DNA from: Roseiarcus sp.
GTDB lineage: Bacteria > Pseudomonadota > Alphaproteobacteria > Rhizobiales > Beijerinckiaceae
Assembly (NCBI GenBank): GCA_030153205.1
Contig: JASLHV010000029.1
Span: forward strand, 1 to 27,571
Length of the DNA stretch: 27,571 bases
Direction: 5' to 3'
Both the position numbers and the translations under genes were made by a program. Below the pieces are notes generated by a model. It saw only the letters and a program-made list of their open reading frames with translations. It searched no databases and had not been told where the DNA came from. Positions 1-7,783 of this stretch are shown here, in pieces. The stretch's first letter is position 1, and each line of letters opens with the position of its first letter.

Positions 1-1289
1 GAATTTTCGCCCAGGTTGTTGCGTTGATTGGTTCAGTGATGGTGTCGGTTCGGCGGATGCGCGACGGCGCCCATCCACAGGCTCTTGGGGGCGCGCCGTC
101 GATTCCGACCGCAAAGCCGCAAGGCATGCTGCCGACGCTCAAAATGCCCACGGCGCGAGGCTGGGCGCAAGGCCAGACGCCGGTCGCCGCCCCAGGGCTC
201 AAGGTCAATGCTTTCGCCGCAGGCCTTAAGCACCCCCGATGGATCTATGTCCTGCCCAACCGCGACGTTCTTGTCGCGGAATCATTGACCGTTCCAGGGC
301 CGGTCGGCGGCGTCTTCGACTATGCGATGTACAGCACGATGCGCCGCGCCGCTGCGCTCGGCGTCAGCCCCAACCGCATCACGCTTCTGCGCGACGCCGA
401 CGGCGACGGCGTGGCGGAAATTCGCGAGACTTTCCTGGAGGGGCTAAACCAGCCGTTCGGCATGGCGCTGCTGGGCGATACGCTCTATGTCGGCAATACC
501 GACGGCGTGGTCGCGTTCCCCTATACGACCGGCGCGACCAAGATTACGGCGCCGGGACGCAAGCTTACCAGCTTCAATTCGGGCGGCCATTGGACGCGGA
601 GCCTTTTGCCAACGCCGGACGGCCGCAAGCTCTTTATCGGCGTGGGATCGCTCAGCAATATCGCTGAAAAGGGCATGGAGGTTGAAAAGGGTCGCGCCGC
701 GATCTACGAGTTCGATGTCGCCAGCAGCGCCAATCGGATTTTTGCTTCCGGCTTGCGCAATCCGGTCGGCCTTGCGTTCGAACCGCAAACCGGGGCGCTC
801 TGGACTGTCGTCAATGAACGCGACGGCCTCGGCGACGAGACGCCGCCCGACTATCTGACCTCCGTGCAGGACGGCGGCTTCTACGGCTGGCCCTATTGTT
901 ACTGGGGCAAGACCGTTGACGATCGCGTGCCGCAAGACGCCGCGATGGTCGCCAAGGCGATCACGCCGGACTATGCGCTCGGCGGACACACGGCCTCGCT
1001 TGGCCTCTGCTGGCTGCCGGCGGGCCAATTGCCGGGTCTTCCCGAAGGCATGGCGATTGGACAGCATGGCTCGTGGAATCGGAGCATCTTAAGCGGCTAC
1101 AAGCTCACCTTCGTGCCATTCGCCAATGGCAAGCCGGCGGGGCCGCCACGCGATATTTTGACCGGTTTCCTCGCGCCCGACGAAAAGGAATCCTATGGCC
1201 GCCCGGTCGGCGTCACGATCGGGCCGGATGGCGCGGTGCTGCTCGCCGACGATGTCGGCGATGTGATTTGGCGCGTCACCGGGGCCTGA
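1..1289 (+). CDS. PQQ-dependent sugar (sorbosone-type) dehydrogenase, 5' end outside window
   Basis: This is probably a periplasmic quinoprotein of the soluble glucose/L-sorbosone dehydrogenase family, a beta-propeller that oxidises sugars or sugar-derived aldehydes with PQQ. The visible product has family signatures: GLKHPRWIYVLPN early, RDADGDGVAE, then GLRNPVGLAFEP followed by NERDGLGDETPPDY and DGGFYGWPYCYWG, and near the end QHGSWNRS and GRPVGVTIGPDGA. The frame is open to the left edge. A TTG at 24 could start a 421-residue protein, but the hydrophobic stretch FAQVVALIGSVMVSV begins upstream of it and looks like part of a signal or membrane anchor. The true start therefore probably lies before the window. 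It ends 4 bases from the convergent hpnB stop. The substrate cannot be told from sequence; a heme-linked or non-catalytic relative is possible. Confidence 0.8.
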   Translation, partial: IFAQVVALIGSVMVSVRRMRDGAHPQALGGAPSIPTAKPQGMLPTLKMPTARGWAQGQTPVAAPGLKVNAFAAGLKHPRWIYVLPNRDVLVAESLTVPGPVGGVFDYAMYSTMRRAAALGVSPNRITLLRDADGDGVAEIRETFLEGLNQPFGMALLGDTLYVGNTDGVVAFPYTTGATKITAPGRKLTSFNSGGHWTRSLLPTPDGRKLFIGVGSLSNIAEKGMEVEKGRAAIYEFDVASSANRIFASGLRNPVGLAFEPQTGALWTVVNERDGLGDETPPDYLTSVQDGGFYGWPYCYWGKTVDDRVPQDAAMVAKAITPDYALGGHTASLGLCWLPAGQLPGLPEGMAIGQHGSWNRSILSGYKLTFVPFANGKPAGPPRDILTGFLAPDEKESYGRPVGVTIGPDGAVLLADDVGDVIWRVTGA

Positions 1290-1293
1290 GCGT

Positions 1294-2487
1294 TCAAGCG
1301 GCGCCGGCTTTGCCGGAAGGCGCATTGACGCGCCCTTTCCAGGCGCCGCCCTGTCCGCGCCAATATTGCAGCGCGGACTTCAGCGTGAAGGCGACATAGG
1401 CGGCGGCGACCGCCGGCAAAGCGAGGCCTCCGACAATGGGGCGACGGTACAAACGCATCGTCGGCGCCAGGCACAAGGCCATCAGCGTCCAGGCCAAGGC
1501 GCCAGATAGCTGCGCGTAGCCGCGCGCAAAAATCGTCAAAAGCGGCGGCGCGAGATAAACCAGCGACATGCCAGCCACAGCGCCGACCAGCCGCAACGGC
1601 GAATAACGCAATTCGGCATAGGCTGAGCGCGAGACCATTCGGCCGAACTCCGCGAAGGACCGATAAGGGCGCAAGCTAAAAGCGCTCTCCGTCAGGCCGA
1701 CCCAGATCGTACCTTGTTGCTTCATAATCGCCGCGAGCGAGCAATCGTCGATGAGCGCCCCGCGCAAAGCCTCTAGCCCGCCGGCGGCGACAAGCGCGTC
1801 GCGCTGGACCAACATGCAGCCGCCCGCCGCTGCGGCCGTCTTTCGCTTCGGATCATTCGCCCAGGCGAAAGGATAGAGCATCTGAAAGAAAAAAATGAAG
1901 GCCGGCGTCAGCCATCGCTCGGCCGCGCTTTCGCAGCGCAGTCGCACCATTAAGGATGTCAACACGCTGCTTCGCGCGCGGGCGATCCCGACCAAGCGGC
2001 GAAGCACATAGGGTTTGAAAGCGATATCGGCGTCGGCGAATAGAACGAAGGTGGCTTCACTTTCGCGGTCGGCGACCTCCAGCCCTTGCCGCATCGCCCA
2101 AAGCTTTCCAGTCCAGCCTGGCGGCGCGTCTCGGCCGGCGACGATTTCAATGCGGCGCGCCTCCCCAGCGGCGCCAGCGGCAGCCCGCGCAACGGCGGCT
2201 GTGCCATCCGTGCTTTGATCGTCGACAACGATGATCGACAAACGACCGGCATAATCCTGCGCGGCGAGCGAGCCGACGGATTGGGCGACGAACTCTTCCT
2301 CGTTGCGAGCAGGAATGACCGCGACGATGGCGGGCGCTGGCGTCGAGGCCTCGGTTTCATCCAAGGCGAAGGCGTCATCGCGCTCTCGGCCAAGCCAAAA
2401 CCATCCTCGGCCACAGAGAAGATAGAGCCATGCGATCAGAGGTATCAGAGACAGGACGACGAACATTGGCTCAAGGAGAAGATGCAC
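1294..2487 (-). CDS. hpnB: Hopene-associated glycosyltransferase HpnB
   Basis: This is a membrane-bound family 2 glycosyltransferase of the hopanoid-associated HpnB type, 397 residues. It has an N-terminal membrane segment (residues about 8-24), then the GT2 fold: VAVIPARNE at 55-63, VVDDQSTDGT at 87-96, the metal-binding DAD at 152-154 and an acidic IDDC at 244-247. Hydrophobic segments near residues 190-205 and in the C-terminal 100 residues would anchor it. The GTG start at 2487 lacks a clear ribosome site; an ATG at 2466 (MFVVLSL) is an equally good start. HpnB is known from hopanoid loci, but its exact reaction is not firmly settled to my knowledge. No squalene-hopene cyclase or other hpn gene is in the window, so this copy stands apart from its usual partners. 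It lies 68 bases downstream of the MocR gene on the same strand. Confidence 0.82.
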   Translation of the reverse strand: MHLLLEPMFVVLSLIPLIAWLYLLCGRGWFWLGRERDDAFALDETEASTPAPAIVAVIPARNEEEFVAQSVGSLAAQDYAGRLSIIVVDDQSTDGTAAVARAAAGAAGEARRIEIVAGRDAPPGWTGKLWAMRQGLEVADRESEATFVLFADADIAFKPYVLRRLVGIARARSSVLTSLMVRLRCESAAERWLTPAFIFFFQMLYPFAWANDPKRKTAAAAGGCMLVQRDALVAAGGLEALRGALIDDCSLAAIMKQQGTIWVGLTESAFSLRPYRSFAEFGRMVSRSAYAELRYSPLRLVGAVAGMSLVYLAPPLLTIFARGYAQLSGALAWTLMALCLAPTMRLYRRPIVGGLALPAVAAAYVAFTLKSALQYWRGQGGAWKGRVNAPSGKAGAA

Positions 2488-2515
2488 TACGACAAAGGCG
2501 AAACGGCTATTTCCG

Positions 2516-2546
2516 AATATAGCCGAACGCCGCTCTCATTTGACAA
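2516..2546 (-). promoter_or_regulatory. Possible sigma70-like promoter of hpnB
   Basis: Read on the minus strand, TTGTCA (2546-2541) is followed by TATATT (2521-2516) with a 19-base spacer, or by CTATAT with an 18-base spacer. This lies in the 68-base gap between the MocR gene and hpnB, about 30 bases before the GTG. The spacing is longer than ideal, so this is only a candidate; hpnB may instead be read from the MocR promoter. Confidence 0.3.
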
Positions 2547-2555
2547 GGCGCCGCG

Positions 2556-3986
2556 CTAGATCGCCGCCGGAACTTCCAAGCGGCCAAGTTTCAGCAAGTC
2601 CGCGATGGTTGCAAGCGCGCGTCGTAACTCCACCGGGGAAGGCGCGGCGCCGAGATGAATGCGAACCGCGTGAATCGAGGTGTCTCGACCGATCGCGAAA
2701 GCCTCCATGGGAAGAACACCGACGCCGCTCTGACGACACGCTCGGGCGAAAGCGACGTCCCGCCAAGGCTCGGGCAGATGCAGCCAGGCGTGCGGCGAGC
2801 TTTCGTGCGTTTGAACGTCGAATGCCGAGAGGATGTCGCGCAAGATCGCCTGCCGCTCGCGCAATTCCGCCCGTTGCGATTCGATGATTCTCATCGCCGA
2901 TCCGTCCTCGAGAAGATTGGTTGCAATGAGCGCAGTGAGTGGGTTGATGCTCCAGCAATCAATCCGCAACGCCGCCGCAACATGACCAAGCAACGCGCGC
3001 GGCGCGACGACGAAACCATAGCGAAGACCCGGCGCGACGCTTTTCGAAAGACCGCTGATGTGAATCGTCAGCTCGGGCTCCAAATTCGCGAAAGACGTCG
3101 CCGAATCCTCGAGCAAGCTGCGATAGACGTCGTCCTCTATGATCAATACATTGTGCCGCCGCGCTATGGTGGCCAGAGCCCGGCGTCGCTCTTCGCTGAG
3201 GGTTATCGTCGTCGGGTTATGCAGCGTCGGCACGAGAAAGACCGCGCGGGGCCGCCAATTCACGCAGGCGGCTTCGAAAGCATCCGGTCGCATGCCGCCT
3301 CTGTCCATCGGCAACCCGCGAAGATCGAGCTCCAATGAACGGCAAAGGGCGCCGACGCCTTGGTACGTCACCGCGTCTGCGAGAATCACATCGCCGCGCT
3401 GCGCGACCGCGCGCAGAACACAGGACAGGCCGTGCTGCGCGCCGTCTGTCAGGACAACCCTGCTCGCATCGCCCTCTCCCGCAACGCCATCCAGCCACGC
3501 AGCCACGGCAGCGCGCGCCCATGCCGGACCTTCGGGTGGCTGATAGTCCTGCGATGCGCCGAAGCGGCGATCTTTGGACAGGCGCGGCGCTAATGAAGCC
3601 AAGGTTTCAAGGTACGCAGAGGTGGCGGGTCGATTCACCGACAAGTCGATCAAGCCCGCTTCGTCGCTCGGCGCGGATTTGAACGCGTTTCCATCGGCCG
3701 TGCGCGACGACACGACCGTACCTCGGCCGGGCCGCGCTTCGATCAATCCCCTTTGCTGCAGGATCGAAATCGCGCGTGTAACCGTGGTGACGTTAACGCC
3801 GACGGCGCGAGCGATTTCGCGGTGTGGCGGCAACTTGTCGCCTTCAGCGAGTTCATTCGTGGCGATCCTTTCGCCGATCGCTGCGGCCAGCCGTTGATAA
3901 ACCGGAATATCGCCGACCGGCAGTTTCAAATTCTCAAGCATGTCTTGGAGGGATCCGGACCGATTCTCGAACGTCTTGCATAACAT
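2556..3986 (-). CDS. MocR/GabR-family PLP-dependent transcriptional regulator
   Basis: The protein has 476 residues and two domains. A GntR-type winged helix spans about residues 25-95 (VYQRLAAAIGERI, KLPPHREIARAVGV, GLIEARPGRGTVV). A fold-type I aminotransferase-like domain follows, with HNPTT near 256, EDDVYRS near 284 and the PLP-binding SGLSKSVAPG with Lys315. Family members sense amines, amino acids or PLP-linked metabolites and control divergently transcribed genes, as GabR and PdxR do. Its gene diverges from the polyamine-type transporter operon, so regulation of that operon is the likely job. The first ATG (3986) was kept; ATG 16 codons in (MLENLKLP) is an alternative, and neither has a strong ribosome site. 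The PLP lysine is present, so cofactor binding is expected; its effector is unknown but probably an amine or a derived aldehyde. Confidence 0.9.
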   Translation of the reverse strand: MLCKTFENRSGSLQDMLENLKLPVGDIPVYQRLAAAIGERIATNELAEGDKLPPHREIARAVGVNVTTVTRAISILQQRGLIEARPGRGTVVSSRTADGNAFKSAPSDEAGLIDLSVNRPATSAYLETLASLAPRLSKDRRFGASQDYQPPEGPAWARAAVAAWLDGVAGEGDASRVVLTDGAQHGLSCVLRAVAQRGDVILADAVTYQGVGALCRSLELDLRGLPMDRGGMRPDAFEAACVNWRPRAVFLVPTLHNPTTITLSEERRRALATIARRHNVLIIEDDVYRSLLEDSATSFANLEPELTIHISGLSKSVAPGLRYGFVVAPRALLGHVAAALRIDCWSINPLTALIATNLLEDGSAMRIIESQRAELRERQAILRDILSAFDVQTHESSPHAWLHLPEPWRDVAFARACRQSGVGVLPMEAFAIGRDTSIHAVRIHLGAAPSPVELRRALATIADLLKLGRLEVPAAI

Positions 3987-4074
3987 AGGGCTATATGGGG
4001 GACAATGAACTTATCCCAGTTATATATGACCAACAATTGCGAATGTGTGGCAAAATAATAAAGAATTCTCGCGC

Positions 4075-4103
4075 TTGACGGCTCGAAATTCGCATTATAT
4101 GAT
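4075..4103 (+). promoter_or_regulatory. Sigma70-like promoter of the amine transporter operon
   Basis: TTGACG (4075-4080) and TATGAT (4098-4103) are separated by exactly 17 bases, one mismatch from consensus in each box. Transcription would start near 4110, leaving a leader of about 190 bases before the likely ATPase start. It sits between the divergent MocR gene and the transporter operon. It is the best-formed promoter seen in the window. Confidence 0.65.
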
Positions 4104-4150
4104 CATTCAATCGTCATTTGTATGATCACACAATACAATCCAAATGATCG
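4099..4150 (+). promoter_or_regulatory. Three phased ATGATC direct repeats, candidate MocR operator
   Basis: ATGATCA occurs at 4099-4105 and 4122-4128, and ATGATCG at 4144-4150, so the repeat starts are 23 and 22 bases apart. The first two are within the 8-base match TATGATCA. The first copy overlaps the -10 box and the others lie in the early transcribed region, on roughly the same DNA face. MocR-type regulators such as GabR are known to bind direct repeats near divergent promoters. Assignment to the neighbouring MocR protein is inference. A weaker copy, TATGACCA, is at 4025-4032. Confidence 0.45.
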
Positions 4151-4176
4151 ATCCGGCGCTCTTCGAGGAGTTGCAA

Positions 4177-4224
4177 ATGCCCAGATCAGAGGCGCTTCGT
4201 CGACGGCTCACGCCACGGTCATGA
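4177..4224 (+). CDS. Short leader ORF (15 codons) before the ABC ATPase gene
   Basis: An ATG at 4177 follows GAGGAG (4165-4170) by 6 bases and encodes MPRSEALRRRLTPRS, ending in TGA at 4222-4224. That stop overlaps an ATG at 4221 (ATGA) which is in frame with the ATPase. The peptide holds five arginines. The arrangement would suit translational coupling or a leader-peptide control of the transporter operon. It could be chance, because the ATPase also has a usable start at 4299. Confidence 0.35.
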   Translation: MPRSEALRRRLTPRS

Positions 4225-4298
4225 GCTCTTTCGTTGCAACGCAAGAAGGCGCCGCGTCCAGTTCGGCTCCCGTCGCAACAGCGAAGAAGGCACGCACG

Positions 4299-5453
4299 AT
4301 GACAGAGCGAAGCGCGTCGACGCCGATCATGAAAACCGACTGCGACCATTTCGTCGAATTCATCGACATCGAGAAATACTACGGACCCTTCCAAGCGGTT
4401 CGCCGCTTGAAGTTGACGATCGGGCGCGGCGAGTTTCTGACCTTTCTTGGTCCTTCCGGTTCCGGCAAAACGACAACGCTCAACATGCTCGCAGGCTTTG
4501 AGCGGCCGACGCATGGCGTCATCACGCTCGACGGCAAGTCCGTCGACCGGCTGCCGCCTTACGAGCGCAACATCGGCATGGTGTTCCAGAATTACGCGCT
4601 CTTCCCCCATATGAGCGTCGCCGACAATGTCGCATTTCCGCTCAGCGTCAGAAGAAAGCTGCAGAAAGCGGAAATCGCCGCACGTGTGCGCCGCGCGCTC
4701 GAAATGGTGCGGCTGGAGAAATTCGCTGATCGCAAGCCGGCGCAACTTTCGGGCGGACAGCAGCAACGCGTGGCGCTCGCACGGGCGCTTGTCTTCGAAC
4801 CGAGCCTCGTCCTGATGGATGAACCGCTCGGCGCGCTGGATAAAAAATTGCGCGAGCATATGCAGATCGAGTTGAAGCAGATTCACGAGGCGCTCGGTGT
4901 CACCATCGTCTATGTGACGCATGATCAGAGCGAAGCTTTGACCATGTCCGACCGCGTTGCGGTCTTCGAGAGCGGCGGCATCGTACAACTCGGAACGCCG
5001 GATGGACTCTATAACGAGCCCGAGACGGCGTTTGTTGCGAGTTTCATTGGCGAAAACAACCTGCTCGACGGTGTCGTCGAGAATCGCGATGGGGCGCTCT
5101 GCCGCATCGCGCTGCCCGAGGGTATAAAGACAAGCGCCCTGCCCGTTGGCGATATCGCTTCGGGATCGACGGTTCAACTCGCCATACGGCCCGAGCGGAT
5201 CGATCTTGCTCGTCGCGACGATACGTCGGCCAATCGATTCCAAGCGAAAGTCGAAGGCCGCATCTACCTCGGCGATCATCAGCGTCTTTTGGCTCGGCTG
5301 AATAACGGGCAGGCGCTCACGGTCAAAATCGGCGCGCAAGATGCGCTTGCCGTTGGCGAGACGATCGAACTCCGCTGGTCGGCTGAGGATTGCCGCGCCT
5401 TCGCGTCGGCCGCAGCGACCAGTCGCAACAGCTCAAAATCGGGGAGAGAGTGA
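4299..5453 (+). CDS. ABC transporter ATP-binding protein, spermidine/putrescine (PotA) type
   Basis: This is the cytoplasmic ATPase of a polyamine-type importer. From ATG 4299 it has 384 residues: Walker A GPSGSGKTT at 51-59, Q-loop Gln97, signature LSGGQQQ at 150-156, Walker B VLMDEP at 171-176 and switch His208. A C-terminal TOBE-like regulatory region (about 265-370) includes the typical LAIRPERIDL. ATG 4299 was chosen because GAAGG lies 8 bases upstream and the length then fits the family. In-frame ATGs at 4122 and 4221 would add N-terminal residues of low complexity; 4221 overlaps the stop of a leader ORF, and 4329 is also possible. It is the first gene of the operon and its stop overlaps the start of the binding-protein gene (TGATG), so the two are probably translationally coupled. 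The class also carries opines, thiamine and iron, so a polyamine-like ligand is inferred from class and context. Confidence 0.92.
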   Translation: MTERSASTPIMKTDCDHFVEFIDIEKYYGPFQAVRRLKLTIGRGEFLTFLGPSGSGKTTTLNMLAGFERPTHGVITLDGKSVDRLPPYERNIGMVFQNYALFPHMSVADNVAFPLSVRRKLQKAEIAARVRRALEMVRLEKFADRKPAQLSGGQQQRVALARALVFEPSLVLMDEPLGALDKKLREHMQIELKQIHEALGVTIVYVTHDQSEALTMSDRVAVFESGGIVQLGTPDGLYNEPETAFVASFIGENNLLDGVVENRDGALCRIALPEGIKTSALPVGDIASGSTVQLAIRPERIDLARRDDTSANRFQAKVEGRIYLGDHQRLLARLNNGQALTVKIGAQDALAVGETIELRWSAEDCRAFASAAATSRNSSKSGRE

Positions 5454-6502
5454 TGAGAGCAAGGCGTTGGACAATGACGCTCGCCGCCGCGAGCGCCGGA
5501 TTGATTTTTCAGATCCATATCGGCAAAGCTGACGAACTGACGATCATGGCGACGGGCGGAGCCTGGCAAGCGGCGCTGCATCAGGCTTGGATCGAACCTT
5601 TCGCCAAAAAGATGGGCGTCAAGTTCAACGAGCAGGAATATCTCGGCGATCTTGGCAAAATCAAAGCGATGGTCGACACGGGCAATGTGCCGATCGACCT
5701 CGTGACGGTCGAGACCTCAACCGTTCTGCAGGGCTGCGACGCTGGCGTATTGCAACGCCTCGACTATTCGAAGATCGCCGATCGCTCGAAGTTCTTGCCG
5801 GGTACGGCGCTCGACTGCGGCGTCGGCATCGATGTCTATGGCGATGTCCTCGCTTACGACACGACGGTGCTTAAAGACGCGCCGACATCGGTGCTCGATA
5901 TTTTCGATACCAAGAAATTTCCCGGCAAGCGCTCGATGCGCAAAGCGCCGGCGCAGAACCTCGAATGGGCATTGATGGCCGATGGCGTGCCGATCGCCGA
6001 TGTCTATAAGGCGCTGGCGACGCCGGAAGGCGTCGATCGCGCCTTCAAGAAGCTCGACACGATCAAAAAAGACATTGTCTGGTGGGAGGCTGGCGCCCAG
6101 CCACCGCAGCTTCTCGCCTCTAAGGAAGTCGTGATGACGACAGCCTGGAATGGGCGCATTCAGAATGCGATCGATCACGACAATCGGCCCTTCGCTATCG
6201 CTTGGAAGGATCAAATCGTCGAATATGACATGGTCGCGATCCCAAAAGGCGCCAAGAATCTCGATCTTGCCTACAAATATCTTGCCTACACCGCCGAACC
6301 TGAAGTGAGCGCGCAACTCGGCCGCTATATTCCTTATGGACCGGTCATCGCCGCCGCGACGCCCTTCGTGCCAAAGGACGTATCGCCGAAACTGCCCACG
6401 GAGCCGGATCATATGAAGTCCTATCTGGTCGGCGACGTGGAGTTCTGGGGCGATCACGGCGAAGACCTGACCAAGCGTTTCAACGCCTGGCTCGCGCAAT
6501 AA
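5453..6502 (+). CDS. Periplasmic substrate-binding protein of a polyamine-type ABC importer
   Basis: The product has 349 residues from ATG 5453, which overlaps the ATPase stop. A signal peptide is visible: MRARRW, a hydrophobic stretch around residues 9-23, and a probable cut after GKA at 24-26. The mature part reads like the PotD/spermidine-putrescine binding family: ELTIMATGGAWQAALHQAWIEPF at the start, LAYDTTVL mid-protein and KYLAYTAEPEVSAQLGRYIPYGP toward the end. It would deliver a small cationic amine or related compound to the two permeases encoded after it. An upstream ATG at 5390 is in frame but would place residues before the signal peptide. The cognate ligand cannot be read from the sequence; the downstream gamma-glutamyl ligase suggests an amine or amino alcohol. 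Confidence 0.9.
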   Translation: MRARRWTMTLAAASAGLIFQIHIGKADELTIMATGGAWQAALHQAWIEPFAKKMGVKFNEQEYLGDLGKIKAMVDTGNVPIDLVTVETSTVLQGCDAGVLQRLDYSKIADRSKFLPGTALDCGVGIDVYGDVLAYDTTVLKDAPTSVLDIFDTKKFPGKRSMRKAPAQNLEWALMADGVPIADVYKALATPEGVDRAFKKLDTIKKDIVWWEAGAQPPQLLASKEVVMTTAWNGRIQNAIDHDNRPFAIAWKDQIVEYDMVAIPKGAKNLDLAYKYLAYTAEPEVSAQLGRYIPYGPVIAAATPFVPKDVSPKLPTEPDHMKSYLVGDVEFWGDHGEDLTKRFNAWLAQ

Positions 6503-6518
6503 GCGCACCGCGACCAAG

Positions 6519-6540
6519 GGATCGGGCATTCGCCCGATCC
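6519..6540 (+). promoter_or_regulatory. Intercistronic hairpin after the binding-protein gene
   Basis: GGATCGGGC (6519-6527) and GCCCGATCC (6532-6540) form a perfect 9-bp stem around a 4-base loop ATTC. There is no T-tract, so it is unlikely to be a full terminator. Such stems after binding-protein genes are known to protect the upstream message and give more binding protein than permease. Confidence 0.55.
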
Positions 6541-6563
6541 GCACAACGCAGTCGGAACCGGCT

Positions 6564-7778
6564 ATGTCCTCCCTCGCCCTTGCACGCATAGCGAGTAGGC
6601 GCATCTTGCCAGAAGCGGCGCGGCCGTTGGCGCTGGCGGCGCCGCTCCTTTTATTGCTCATCTTCAGCTTCGCGGCGCCGATCGTCGCCCTGCTGTCGCG
6701 CGCGGTGTACGAGCCGACAATCGCCAATACGCTGCCTCAGACGGCAGTCGCCTTGAATCAATGGTCGGGAGTCGGCTCGCCCGACGAATCGGTGTTCCGG
6801 GCGTTTGCTTCCGATCTCAAGGCGGCGCAGACCGCCGGCATCGTCTATGAATTCGCCAAGAGTTTAAACGCGCGGCTTCCAGGATCACGCAGCCAGGCGC
6901 TGCGCATCGCGCGCAACGCCGGGCAAAATCCGACAATGAGCAAAGACCAGATGATCGAAGCCGCGCCGTTTTTGGGTCAGGAGACGACATGGTCGACGAT
7001 CCGTGCGGGGACAAATCGATTCACCACCTTCTATCTCCTCAGCGCCTTTGATCTGCATTGGACTGCTCAAGGGGCGATCGGCCCCGTGCCTCCCGGCGAG
7101 GCGGTTTTCGTTCGAGTGTTCGTTCGTACCTTTATGATTTCAGCGACAGTCACGTTGGCGACGCTGCTACTCGGTTTTCCGCTAGCGTATCTGATCGTCA
7201 ACTTGAGGCCAGCTCAGGCGGGCGTCGTTCTTGTACTGGTTCTCCTGCCGTTTTGGACGTCAATTTTGGTCCGCACAGCAGCCTGGACGGTGATTCTGCA
7301 GAAATACGGTCTCTTGAACGATCTCCTGCTCTGGCTTGGCCTGACGAGTGAGCGGCAAGAGCTGATGTACAGCCGGACTGGCCTCATCATCGCGATGACC
7401 CATATCCAGCTCCCTTTCACCTTATTGCCGATCTATAGCGTCATGCGCACAATCCAACCCTCGCAATTGAGGGCCGCGCAGTCGCTCGGCGCCCGTCCTT
7501 TCACCGCGTTTCGCCGAGTCTATCTGCCGCAGGCGCTGCCCGGTGTGCTCGCCGGCTGTCTGCTCACTTTCATCCTCTGCCTCGGCTACTACATCACGCC
7601 GGCCCTGATCGGCGGGGCAAGCGACCAGTTGATCAGCAACTTCATCGCCAATTACGTCAACGTCGATCTCAATTGGGAGATGGCCGCCGCGCTGAGTTTC
7701 GTGCTTCTCGCGTTCACGCTGGGCCTCTATGTGACGATGACGCGCTATCTCGGCCTCGATCTCTTCAAGATGGGCTAG
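6564..7778 (+). CDS. ABC transporter permease, PotB type
   Basis: This 404-residue inner-membrane permease starts at ATG 6564. A first membrane segment (about residues 22-45) is followed by an unusually long non-membrane section of about 135 residues (48-184). Then comes the usual five-helix core from FVRTFMISATVTLATLLLGF onward. The EAA loop that contacts the ATPase is at about 300-330 (AAQSLGARPFTAFRRVYLPQ). Classic PotB proteins are near 280 residues; the surplus here is the loop after helix 1, predicted periplasmic, a form I recall from other proteobacterial members. It follows the binding-protein gene by 61 bases containing a hairpin. The ribosome site before 6564 is weak. Confidence 0.9.
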   Translation: MSSLALARIASRRILPEAARPLALAAPLLLLLIFSFAAPIVALLSRAVYEPTIANTLPQTAVALNQWSGVGSPDESVFRAFASDLKAAQTAGIVYEFAKSLNARLPGSRSQALRIARNAGQNPTMSKDQMIEAAPFLGQETTWSTIRAGTNRFTTFYLLSAFDLHWTAQGAIGPVPPGEAVFVRVFVRTFMISATVTLATLLLGFPLAYLIVNLRPAQAGVVLVLVLLPFWTSILVRTAAWTVILQKYGLLNDLLLWLGLTSERQELMYSRTGLIIAMTHIQLPFTLLPIYSVMRTIQPSQLRAAQSLGARPFTAFRRVYLPQALPGVLAGCLLTFILCLGYYITPALIGGASDQLISNFIANYVNVDLNWEMAAALSFVLLAFTLGLYVTMTRYLGLDLFKMG

Positions 7779-7783
7779 CGATC

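Noticed and set aside
4107..5339. A 410-codon open frame on the minus strand opposite the PotA-type ATPase gene
   Set aside because: The + strand encodes a complete ABC ATPase with all motifs; the antisense frame has no known motif.
6519..6540. Hairpin after the binding-protein gene as an intrinsic terminator
   Set aside because: The stem is strong but no T-tract follows and the two permease genes needed by the transporter lie just downstream.
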